From Bacteroidota bacterium (GTDB taxonomy: Bacteria > Bacteroidota > Ignavibacteria > Kapaibacteriales > UBA2268), in assembly GCA_024280675.1 (NCBI GenBank), contig JAJRPT010000089.1:1-5857 (forward strand): a stretch of 5,857 nucleotides of DNA, given 5' to 3'. A model generated the notes under the pieces. It saw only the letters and a program-made list of their open reading frames with translations. It ran no database searches and was not told where the DNA came from. A program made the translations under genes and the position numbers. This document shows positions 1 through 5,569 of the stretch, piece by piece (position 1 is the first letter of the stretch; every line of letters starts with the position of its first letter).

Positions 1-660
1 GAAGGCGATACAGTTGTCGATCTTGGCTCAGGTGCGGGAAATGATTGCTTTATTGCCCGCCATGAAACAAGGGCAAGTGGAAAGGTGATTGGCATTGACT
101 TCACCGAGGAGATGGTGCAGAAGGCAAGGGAAAATGCAGAGAGATTGGGATTTAACAATGTAGAATTTCGCCAAGGTGACATTGAAAAGATGCCCATCTC
201 AGACTCTATTGCCGATGTCATCGTGAGCAATTGTGTGCTGAATCTTGTCCCGAATAAGCAGAAGGTAATCTCTGAGATTTTCCGAGTATTAAAACCAGGC
301 GGGCATTTTTCCATATCCGACATTGTGCTTGTTGGTGATTTACCTAGACCACTTCTCGAAGATACCCAAATGTATGCCGGGTGTGTCTCTGGTGCAATCC
401 AAAAAGATGATTACTTAAATTATATTAAGAGTGCTGGCTTTAAAGATATTTTGATTCAAAAAGAAAAAGTGATAACTATCCCAGACGATATTTTAGATAA
501 ATATTTAAATCCCGAAGAGATGAATGAGTTCAAAGAAGGCGATGTTGGAATTTTCAGTATTACAGTTTTTGCCCTCAAGCCGGGTGATGGTCAGTCAAAG
601 AAAAATAATAACTCTACTGGTTTGAACCTTACAGTTCAATCTGCTTCAAGTTGCTGTTAA
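1..660 (+). CDS. arsM: Arsenite methyltransferase ArsM, 5'-truncated by the window edge
   Basis: The reading frame is open from base 1 and the true start lies upstream; 219 residues are visible. ArsM transfers methyl groups from S-adenosylmethionine to trivalent arsenic in the cytoplasm, giving methylarsenicals that are detoxified or volatilised. Seen here: the SAM-binding motif VVDLGSGAGND (residues 5-15), the acidic strand end VIGIDFTEEM, NVEFRQGDIEKMP, the ArsM signature SNCVLNL, RVLKPGGHFSISDIV, and AGCVSGA. The cysteines in SNCV (residue 78) and AGCV (residue 128) are 50 residues apart, matching the arsenic-binding pair Cys174/Cys224 of the algal enzyme CmArsM. The N-terminal family cysteines would lie outside the window. 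The protein ends in a Cys-Cys pair, a tail that could also bind arsenic (inference). The GTG at 85 is internal and not the start. A 49 bp stretch of its 3' end recurs in the downstream hicA frame. Confidence 0.9.
   Translation, partial: EGDTVVDLGSGAGNDCFIARHETRASGKVIGIDFTEEMVQKARENAERLGFNNVEFRQGDIEKMPISDSIADVIVSNCVLNLVPNKQKVISEIFRVLKPGGHFSISDIVLVGDLPRPLLEDTQMYAGCVSGAIQKDDYLNYIKSAGFKDILIQKEKVITIPDDILDKYLNPEEMNEFKEGDVGIFSITVFALKPGDGQSKKNNNSTGLNLTVQSASSCC
561..609 (+). repeat. Direct repeat copy 1, within the arsM 3' end
   Basis: This 49 bp stretch begins TACAGTTTTTGCCCTCAAGC and matches 1129-1177 at 46 of 49 positions by eye. The two copies are 568 bp apart, in the same orientation and the same reading phase. 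It encodes TVFALKPGDGQSKKNN. The beginning (SITVFALKP) reads like the normal last strand of ArsM proteins, so this copy is probably the original (inference). Confidence 0.85.
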
Positions 661-678
661 TTCAACTTTTTTTTGAAG
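644..678 (+). terminator. Possible weak intrinsic terminator of arsM
   Basis: Overlapping the arsM stop codon, AAGTTG (648-653) can pair with CAACTT (663-668), and the downstream arm runs into eight T residues (667-674). An outer pairing CTTCAA (644-649) with TTGAAG (673-678) is also possible. The stem is short and AT-rich, so the call is tentative. Confidence 0.35.
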
Positions 679-801
679 TCGCAGGGTCAATGGGATAGAA
701 CTCCAAAGGATGATAAAAATAATGACCTCCACAAAGAGCTTGAATAAAATATATTTCTTTTAATTCCGTTCCGATAACTTTAAATTTATTTTGGCAAAAA
801 G

Positions 802-1017
802 ATGCTCAGAGATTTCCAAGTTATTATAGAAAAAGATGAAGATGGGATGCTGATAGCAGAAGTACCATCTCTTCGTTCTTGTTATTGCCAAGCAAAAACC
901 TATGACCAGCTAATGAGTCGAATCAAAGAAGTCATCGAGCTTTGCTTGGAAGTTGAAACTGATTATAACCCTAATGAATTTATTGGGATTCAAAAAGTGA
1001 GCTTGGAAGTTGGCTAA
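802..1017 (+). CDS. hicB: HicB-like antitoxin, short form
   Basis: This 71-residue protein has the HicB/UPF0150 pattern: an N-terminal strand with FQVIIEKDEDGMLIAEVPSL (residues 5-24), a turn before the KTYDQLMSRIKEVIELCLE helix, and a short end. In the family this fold covers the active surface of the HicA toxin and inhibits it. No C-terminal DNA-binding domain is present, so by itself it is unlikely to be a full repressor; this matches the short HicB-like variants. The usual proline-glycine-cysteine stretch of the family (PELPGC) appears here as PSLRSC. The ATG at 802 follows an A-rich leader (GGCAAAAAG) without a clear Shine-Dalgarno sequence, and an in-frame stop at 781-783 limits upstream extension. 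The 3' end overlaps the hicA frame by 8 bp, the tight coupling usual for toxin-antitoxin pairs, here in the order antitoxin then toxin. Confidence 0.75.
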   Translation: MLRDFQVIIEKDEDGMLIAEVPSLRSCYCQAKTYDQLMSRIKEVIELCLEVETDYNPNEFIGIQKVSLEVG

Positions 1018-1300
1018 TAAAAAAATATTTAGTGGGAAAGAGTTGCTCACTATTATTCAAAAGCATGGATTTGAAATTATGAGAATAAAAGGAAGCCATC
1101 ACTTCCTAAAACATTCCGATGGCAGAACTACAGTTTTTGCCCTCAAGCTGGGTGATGGTCAGTCAAAAAAGAATAATCAAAGAGCTGTTTGTTATAATAT
1201 ATTCTTTTGTATCACCCTAAGTTTAGCCGACCTAGCTCTGGGATTGGACTCAATTTCATTCTTGCTTGGCAGTACCGGCTTCTTTGTCAATATACTGTAA
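1010..1300 (+). pseudogene. hicA: HicA-type mRNA interferase, C-terminal half replaced (probably inactive)
   Basis: Residues 1-42 are typical HicA: helix 1 (SGKELLTIIQKHGFE), then IMRIKGSHHFLKHSDGRTTV, with the catalytic histidine region GSHH at 28-31. The family normally continues with a vPvH strand and a C-terminal GtLrkIL helix of the dsRBD-like fold. Here those are absent. From residue 43 the frame reads FALKLGDGQSKKNN, a copy of the arsM C-terminus, and from about residue 61 it is simply the antisense of the rsmH 3' end, ending at a chance stop. The fold therefore lacks its last strand and helix, and the toxin is probably dead. The best available start is TTG at 1010, since a stop at 998-1000 precedes it and the first ATG is inside the domain. 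The TTG overlaps the end of hicB. A functional chimera cannot be excluded. Confidence 0.7.
1129..1177 (+). repeat. Direct repeat copy 2, within the hicA frame
   Basis: It matches 561-609 with three differences: C/T at 581/1149, G/A at 600/1168 and A/G at 603/1171. Two of the three are synonymous in the shared phase, and the third changes Pro to Leu. The match begins where the hicA codons ACT ACA GTT and the arsM codons ATT ACA GTT share ACAGTT, so short identity could have seeded the exchange (inference). Confidence 0.85.
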
Positions 1301-2139
1301 TCTGGAATTTGACTATTCTTTGCATATTTATTTTTATGTTTGGGACTTGGGGCAAATTCCTTGAAAATATTCTTGGTGATCCTATCTTCGAGCGAGTGAT
1401 AGGAAATCACAACACAACGACCACCTGGGGCTAAATTTGGCAATACATTTTTTAGAGTATCATTTAGCACATTCAACTCATCATTGACTGCAATGCGGAT
1501 GGACTGGAAAATACGAGAGAGTGATTTTTTCAGCAAGTGTGAAGGTACGACCGATTCTGTCGCAGCCACAATATCGGAAGTTCTCTCGAGTTGGAAGCTT
1601 CGTCGCTTGATCAAAGCCCGCACGATAGGGCGAGCGAATGGCTCTTCGCCAAAGTTTCTAAAAATTTGCACAAGCCCGTCCTCACTTGACTCATGCAACA
1701 AATCACGTGCCGACTTGCCAAATCCAGAAAACCGCATATCCAGATTGGAATCAAAACGATAAGATATTCCACGCTGCTTGGAATCAAGTTGCCAAGACGA
1801 AACGCCTAAATCAAGCAAAATGCCGTTTAGGCGTTTGTTTTTGGCACTCTTTATGCTGCCTGCCTTTTCAAATCCTTCATTGCGGATTTCAATTCTTGGC
1901 ATGGTTTTTTCGAGTTCTTTTGCAAATCGTTTTTTGCATTGCAAAATTGCATCGGGGTCTTTATCAAAAGCCATGAGATGTCCCCACTTCCCAAGCTTTT
2001 GCAGAATCCCTGCCGAATGACCACCGCCACCTAGAGTTCCATCAATGTAGAAACCATCCAGATCACTTATCAAAAAATCAATTACTTCCTCAAATAATAC
2101 AGGCGTGTGATAAGTGTCTGCTTTTTTTATTTTTTCCAT
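1192..2139 (-). CDS. rsmH: 16S rRNA (cytosine(1402)-N(4))-methyltransferase RsmH (MraW)
   Basis: RsmH methylates N4 of C1402 in the P-site region of 16S rRNA using SAM; it is cytoplasmic and usually sits second in the dcw cluster. From ATG 2139 the protein has 315 residues, the usual length. Visible family motifs in order are YHTPVLFEEV, the SAM loop YIDGTLGGGGHS, FDKDPDAI, GILLDLGVSSWQLD, RGISYRF with LDMRF, FGEEPFARPIVRALIKRR, RIFQSIRIAVNDEL, LAPGGRCVVISYHSLEDR and the C-terminal NPRARSAKLRV. No key motif is missing, so it should be active. A longer start at TTG 2166 would overlap the mraZ stop as TTGA and add nine residues that are not conserved; I prefer the ATG, but translational coupling via the TTG is possible. 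No ftsL or ftsI follows: the next genes face the other way. Confidence 0.95.
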   Translation of the reverse strand: MEKIKKADTYHTPVLFEEVIDFLISDLDGFYIDGTLGGGGHSAGILQKLGKWGHLMAFDKDPDAILQCKKRFAKELEKTMPRIEIRNEGFEKAGSIKSAKNKRLNGILLDLGVSSWQLDSKQRGISYRFDSNLDMRFSGFGKSARDLLHESSEDGLVQIFRNFGEEPFARPIVRALIKRRSFQLERTSDIVAATESVVPSHLLKKSLSRIFQSIRIAVNDELNVLNDTLKNVLPNLAPGGRCVVISYHSLEDRITKNIFKEFAPSPKHKNKYAKNSQIPDYSILTKKPVLPSKNEIESNPRARSAKLRVIQKNIL

Positions 2140-2162
2140 CACGCGCTGCCAATTTTTTCCTG

Positions 2163-2606
2163 TCAAATATTCATTACTTTCTCACTCACCATCTCAAAAC
2201 TTTCATCCTGTTCGCTAAAATACTTCTCGCAAGCCGAAGGTTCCCAAAATTCGATGTGATCGACCATCCCGATAATGGTGACCTTGGAAGAAATTCCAGC
2301 AAGTTTAAGATGTTTTTTGGGAATCATTACCCTAGATTGTTTGTCAAGAGAAACCTCTTCACTCCATTTTAAAATCATTCTCAAAAAGAATATATTCTTT
2401 TTATCGTACTTATTTAAGTCTTTGAATTTCTCTTCGTGCTTTTGCCATTCGTCCAATGGGTATGCAATCACACAAGAATCACTTCCACGAGTAAAAACAA
2501 ATGTATCATTTGCTTCTGGGGAAATCACCTTACGCATTTTCGCAGGGATACTCACACGACCTTTGTCGTCTACCGAATAAGTTTCTTGTCCTTTGAAAAA
2601 TGCCAT
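2163..2606 (-). CDS. mraZ: Transcriptional regulator MraZ
   Basis: MraZ is a DNA-binding protein made of two tandem SpoVT-AbrB (swapped-hairpin) half-domains that form ring-shaped oligomers on the nucleoid and control the dcw promoter. From ATG 2606 it has 147 residues, the normal size. The first domain starts FFKGQETYSVDDKGRVSIPA (DDKGR at 13-17) and the second has EEVSLDKQSRVMIPKKHLK with IIGMVDHIEFW. The frame extends to a TTG at 2618, but MAFFKG matches the usual MFxG beginning and ATG is preferred. The leader GATAAAAGCA has no Shine-Dalgarno sequence. rsmH follows directly on the same strand, so the two are probably co-transcribed. Two GTGGG repeats lie about 60 bp upstream, pointing to autoregulation. 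Confidence 0.95.
   Translation of the reverse strand: MAFFKGQETYSVDDKGRVSIPAKMRKVISPEANDTFVFTRGSDSCVIAYPLDEWQKHEEKFKDLNKYDKKNIFFLRMILKWSEEVSLDKQSRVMIPKKHLKLAGISSKVTIIGMVDHIEFWEPSACEKYFSEQDESFEMVSEKVMNI
2383..2402. repeat. Perfect 20 bp palindrome inside mraZ
   Basis: AAAAAGAATATATTCTTTTT is identical on both strands and encodes KKNIFFL within mraZ. It may be a coincidence of AT-rich codons; no function is claimed. Confidence 0.5.
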
Positions 2607-2667
2607 TGCTTTTATCAATTTATTGAACTATCGTTTTTTGTTAGCAGTCTTGACAATAATGATATTT

Positions 2668-2682
2668 CCCACTTTGTCCCAC
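2668..2682 (-). promoter_or_regulatory. MraZ operator-like tandem GTGGG repeats
   Basis: Read on the minus strand the site is GTGGGACAAAGTGGG: two GTGGG units in direct orientation, exactly 10 bp (one helical turn) apart, about 60 bp before the mraZ ATG. MraZ proteins are known to bind tandem TGGG-type repeats with this spacing ahead of their own gene, usually three or more copies; I see two clear ones. A weak promoter candidate lies between the operator and the gene: TTGTCA (2651-2656 complement), 17 bp, then CGATAG (2628-2633 complement). That promoter match is poor at the -10. Confidence 0.7.
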
Positions 2683-2794
2683 CAACCAAAAGCAATTAAA
2701 GAATTTGTGGAGGGGAAGCCAGTAATAATAATTCATATTTTTTTAAGGAAAAAAGAAAAGGCTGAAATGCCCTGACTATCTACCTTTCAAATAT

Positions 2795-2810
2795 TATAAT
2801 AAGCGTTATA
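2795..2810. repeat. Inverted repeat TATAA-N6-TTATA in the mraZ/lexA-like spacer
   Basis: A 16 bp inverted repeat lies between the divergent genes. It abuts TACTTTTG (2809-2816), which fits the Bacteroidota -7 consensus TAnnTTTG, but no TTG is found at the expected distance upstream. It may be a minor operator or chance in AT-rich DNA. Apart from this site, the MraZ operator and the LexA-box-like site, the spacer 2607-2933 shows no gene or RNA that I can recognise. Confidence 0.3.
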
Positions 2811-2869
2811 CTTTTGTTTGATATTTTTTTACACTAAATCATTCATCTAAAGTTACAACTTTTAAACAA

Positions 2870-2887
2870 ACTATACATATATATAGT
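2870..2887. promoter_or_regulatory. LexA-box-like palindrome upstream of the lexA-like gene
   Basis: ACTATACATATATATAGT is a near-perfect 18 bp palindrome (one mismatched pair, 2876/2881) ending 46 bp before the ATG. The layout CTAT-N8-ATAG copies the E. coli SOS box CTGT-N8-ACAG, with one symmetrical change in each half and the same alternating AT centre. A further half-like CTATACAT follows at 2910-2917. Its position suggests autoregulation by the LexA-like protein encoded just downstream (inference). Confidence 0.5.
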
Positions 2888-2933
2888 AAATTCAGTATAT
2901 TCGCTAAGTCTATACATTACAAAGAATTATAAA

Positions 2934-3599
2934 ATGTCCACAAGCAAGCAAGCACTCACCAAAAAACAAAGCAAAGTCCTTTCATTCATCAAAAAATATA
3001 TTGAAAGCAATAAAACCTCGCCCTCGATAGCCGAGATTCAACATCATTTTGCTTACCGCTCGCCCAAAGCAGTGAGTGATTTCCTGGTAATCTTAGTGCG
3101 AAAAGGACATATCAAAAGAGCCAAGAAAGGGCAAAGCCGTTCGATAATCCTGACACTTGATGGTGAAAATAAGGAAGCGAAAATGAGCGATAATAACTCC
3201 ACAAACATGAAAGAATTGATAATCGCATCAAAACCCTCTGGTGGAAATCCCTTTTCAATCTTTATGAATTCCAAAGAGAAAATGCTTGTAGACAAGAACT
3301 TGCTTGGGGCCAATGACGAATATTTTATAGCAAAGGTTGAAGACAATTCTCTCAAAAAAGACGGGATACTGTCTTTGGATTTGGCAATAATAAAACAAAC
3401 TCAGAGGCCTAAAAACAAGAGTTTTGCTCTTGCAATCTTTAATGACGAGTTGATTCTTAGGAAAATCGAGTGGTCAGGAGATAGTTCTTTTGTCCTCCTT
3501 GCCTCGGAGAAACGCTATCCTAAGCTGAAATTTAATTTAAATATTGATTCGGTGACATTGCTTGGCTCACTTTCTGGGATTATTCGCTCCTATGACTGA
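2934..3599 (+). CDS. LexA-like repressor with degenerate self-cleavage domain
   Basis: This 221-residue protein has LexA architecture. Residues 8-72 form the winged helix: LTKKQSKVLSFIKKYIE, TSPSIAEIQHHF, a recognition helix YRSPKAVSDFLVILVRKG close to E. coli LexA (FRSPNAAEEHLKALARKG), and a wing ending GQSRSIIL. After a linker, residues 94-221 form an S24/LexA peptidase-like domain ending LLGSLSGIIRSYD. Three active features are changed. The Ala-Gly cleavage site aligns with G103-G104 (SGGNP for AAGEP). The GDSM/GMSM serine motif is DNSL, keeping Ser139. The catalytic lysine, 37 residues after the serine in E. coli, is Arg176 (EVTVK becomes ELILR), with a lysine at 177. DNA damage-induced self-cleavage is therefore doubtful, and it may regulate another process, as reported for LexA of Synechocystis. 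ATG 2934 follows an A-rich leader. mltG begins 50 bp downstream. I give no symbol because classical SOS function is uncertain. Confidence 0.8.
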   Translation: MSTSKQALTKKQSKVLSFIKKYIESNKTSPSIAEIQHHFAYRSPKAVSDFLVILVRKGHIKRAKKGQSRSIILTLDGENKEAKMSDNNSTNMKELIIASKPSGGNPFSIFMNSKEKMLVDKNLLGANDEYFIAKVEDNSLKKDGILSLDLAIIKQTQRPKNKSFALAIFNDELILRKIEWSGDSSFVLLASEKRYPKLKFNLNIDSVTLLGSLSGIIRSYD

Positions 3600-3613
3600 G
3601 GTAAATTTTACCT
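3599..3613. repeat. Palindrome AGGTAAA-T-TTTACCT after the lexA-like stop codon
   Basis: A perfect 15 bp inverted repeat starts at the last base of the stop codon and lies 36 bp before the mltG ATG. It sits inside a CTGAGGT direct repeat (3596-3602 and 3612-3618). No T-run follows, so it is not a typical terminator; it could be an operator or an intercistronic hairpin. Confidence 0.45.
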
Positions 3614-3649
3614 GAGGTGAGGTCAATAATAATTTAGTTAAATTTGCAG

Positions 3650-4726
3650 ATGTTCAAACTTCTCAAATACATAATTATTTTCCTGCTTGTGATTGGCTCG
3701 CTTTTCTTTTTCTCATACAAGTGGGCTGAGGATGTCGTATATTCGCCAAAGATTATCGGCAGCGACACACTTAGAGTGGAAATCCCAAACGGCTCTTCAA
3801 TCGGCCTAATTGTAAAAATGTTTAATGAAAAGGGACTGCTCAAACCCGAGTGGTTCTTTAAAAACGCCATAAAATATTATTCAGAATATTCTGGCGAGAC
3901 TATTTTTGCTGGGTATTATGAATTTGCCGACACAATATCTAATTTCCAGATAATAAAGACATTGTTCACCGGTGGTAGAGTGATGAGTGTTCGAGTGACT
4001 TTCCCAGAGGGGATTTCTCTCGAGGATTTTCTTCCTGAGCTGCATAACAAAGTACAAACAGATACCTCGAAGGTGAGCAGTTTTTTTCGTTCAGATTCGC
4101 TTTTGAAGGCTAGGAATATCCCGCACGGTTCACTTCTTGGCTATCTTATGCCAGAGACTTATGAGTTTTATATTTATGAAACCCCAGAAAATGTAATTGA
4201 TATATTACTCAATCAGGCAAAGGTTTTTTGGACAGAAGAAAGGCTTGCTCAACTCGAAAAGCTAGACTTTACTATCCACCAAGCACTGACGCTTGCTTCG
4301 ATAATCGAGGCTGAAACCCCGCTCAAATCAGAGGCAAGAAGGGTGAGCGGACTGTATCATAATAGATTAAAAATTGGAATGCTCCTCCAAGCCGACCCAA
4401 CCGTTCAATTCATGTTGGGAGAAAAACGAAGAGTCCTTTTCAAAGATTTAGAAAAAGATCACCCGTACAATACCTATGTCTACGCAGGCTTGCCACCTGG
4501 TCCGATAAACTGCCCCGGTGCTGGGGCAATCGGTGCAGCACTCAATCCAGAGGCACATGATTATTTGTTCATGGTTTCCCTTGGTGACGGATCTGGGCGA
4601 CATAATTTTGCACGCCGGCACTCTGGGCATATTGCCTTTGTCAAAGAATATAGACTAGCAAGAGATTCAGTAAAAAAAGCAAAGAAAGAATGGAAAGAAA
4701 AGCAAAAGTTGCAGCAGTCCTTGTGA
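3650..4726 (+). CDS. mltG: Endolytic murein transglycosylase MltG (YceG-like)
   Basis: MltG cleaves nascent peptidoglycan glycan strands within the chain and is thought to set the end of elongation. It is anchored in the inner membrane and acts outside it. From ATG 3650 the protein has 358 residues, the usual length. A single N-terminal membrane segment (about residues 5-22, YIIIFLLVIGSLFFF) precedes a LysM-like region (IPNGSSIGLIVKMFNEKGL) and the YceG domain: FPEGISLEDF, LGYLMPETYEFY, ASIIEAET with the catalytic glutamate at 220 (E218 in E. coli), YHNRLKIGMLLQADPTVQF, YNTYVYAGLPPGPI and DGSGRHNFARRHSGH. All key motifs are present. A TTG six bases upstream gives a frame two residues longer, but ATG is more likely. 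The lysine-rich C-terminus overlaps the next gene by 37 bp. Confidence 0.93.
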   Translation: MFKLLKYIIIFLLVIGSLFFFSYKWAEDVVYSPKIIGSDTLRVEIPNGSSIGLIVKMFNEKGLLKPEWFFKNAIKYYSEYSGETIFAGYYEFADTISNFQIIKTLFTGGRVMSVRVTFPEGISLEDFLPELHNKVQTDTSKVSSFFRSDSLLKARNIPHGSLLGYLMPETYEFYIYETPENVIDILLNQAKVFWTEERLAQLEKLDFTIHQALTLASIIEAETPLKSEARRVSGLYHNRLKIGMLLQADPTVQFMLGEKRRVLFKDLEKDHPYNTYVYAGLPPGPINCPGAGAIGAALNPEAHDYLFMVSLGDGSGRHNFARRHSGHIAFVKEYRLARDSVKKAKKEWKEKQKLQQSL

Positions 4727-5562
4727 GCTTCAACCGATTAGAGTTTTTAAAAGAAATTATTCTAGCACTCAAAAATCAGAGCCACAAACCCGATGAGATT
4801 ATAGTGGTAAATAATTCCAGTACCGATGGCACAGGCGATTGGCTTGGATCTCAAAAGAACATCACCGTCATCACTCAGGCAAATCTTGGTTCGTCTGGCG
4901 GGCAATACACTGCCTACAAAACCGCTTACAATAAAGGATACGACTGGATTTGGGGAATGGATGACGATGTCGTGCCACGCAGAGATTGTCTCGAAACCCT
5001 GCTTGCAAGTGCCAAAGATGGCAATATTTACAACCCACTCAGGCACACTCCGAGTGGCAATGTTTTTATCAATGACACACTCGAGATTAATCTCACAAAT
5101 CCATTCAAAGGGTATTGGACAAGAATCCTCTCCGAAGCAGATCTTAGCAAAAAAATGATACCCGCCGACGGGACTACATTCGAGGGTCCACTCATCCACC
5201 GCTCAGTGATTGAAAGTATTGGCTTGCCAGACAAAGATTTCTTCATCTACGGCGATGATACAGAATTTATGATTCGGGCAAAGAGGGCTGGGGCTGAGAT
5301 ATTTATAAATACCGATGCCAAGATGGACAGAAAGCTCGAAGCACCCGACTCACTAAACACATTTGATTGGAAGCTGTATTATATTATTCGCAATCAAATG
5401 GCTCAAGATGTCTTGCATGGTTCACTTTCTGTGAGAATAATTCGACCGTGGATTTATCTTTGCAAATGGTTCTTCCGTACTTCAAAACTAAGCGACAGGA
5501 AAACTGTACTCCGTGCTTTTTGGGATGGATATTTCTACAAACAATCTGATCTTAGAGTTTGA
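4690..5562 (+). CDS. Family 2 glycosyltransferase (GT-A fold)
   Basis: A 290-residue cytoplasmic glycosyltransferase that transfers a sugar from a nucleotide donor to an unknown acceptor, probably in cell-surface polysaccharide or lipid-linked glycan synthesis. The GT2 domain starts at once: VAAVLVSFNRLEFLKEII (7-24), nucleotide-binding IIVVNNSSTDGTGDWL (37-52), NLGSSGGQYTAY, the metal-binding MDDDVVP (90-96), FEGPLIHRSVIESIGLPD, and FFIYGDDTEFMIRAKRAG (184-201) with the probable catalytic acidic residues. The pattern with YYIIRNQM (230-237) resembles rhamnosyl- and galactofuranosyl-transferase-like GT2 proteins, but the donor cannot be told from the sequence. No membrane helix is evident. 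The GT2 fold needs the codons before the mltG stop, and the only upstream ATG is 4690, so the 37 bp overlap is real and implies translational coupling to mltG. Confidence 0.88.
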   Translation: MERKAKVAAVLVSFNRLEFLKEIILALKNQSHKPDEIIVVNNSSTDGTGDWLGSQKNITVITQANLGSSGGQYTAYKTAYNKGYDWIWGMDDDVVPRRDCLETLLASAKDGNIYNPLRHTPSGNVFINDTLEINLTNPFKGYWTRILSEADLSKKMIPADGTTFEGPLIHRSVIESIGLPDKDFFIYGDDTEFMIRAKRAGAEIFINTDAKMDRKLEAPDSLNTFDWKLYYIIRNQMAQDVLHGSLSVRIIRPWIYLCKWFFRTSKLSDRKTVLRAFWDGYFYKQSDLRV

Positions 5563-5569
5563 ACAAATC

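Noticed and set aside
662..805. Minus-strand open frame of 47 codons across the arsM-hicB spacer
   Set aside because: It has no usable start codon, begins inside hicB, ends in the arsM terminator region and matches no family I recognise; a frame this long is expected by chance now and then in AT-rich DNA.
1178..1191. Imperfect palindrome CAAAGAGCTGTTTG as a terminator for rsmH
   Set aside because: Only a 4 bp stem remains once a loop is allowed; the T-rich stretch that follows on the minus strand (1162-1177) is not enough to support the call.
1484..2020. Plus-strand open frames at 1484-1762, 1686-1976 and 1778-2020
   Set aside because: They lie antisense to rsmH, whose motifs are complete, and encode no recognisable domain.
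2275..2775. Plus-strand open frames opposite mraZ and in the spacer
   Set aside because: They overlap mraZ or its operator, lack family motifs and have no convincing start signal.
2809..2816. TACTTTTG as a Bacteroidota-type promoter -7 element for the lexA-like gene
   Set aside because: No TTG element is found at the expected distance upstream and the leader would be over 100 bases; one short match in AT-rich DNA is not enough.
4762..5246. Minus-strand open frames inside the glycosyltransferase gene
   Set aside because: They are shadows of a well supported GT2 coding sequence; the translations show no domain.
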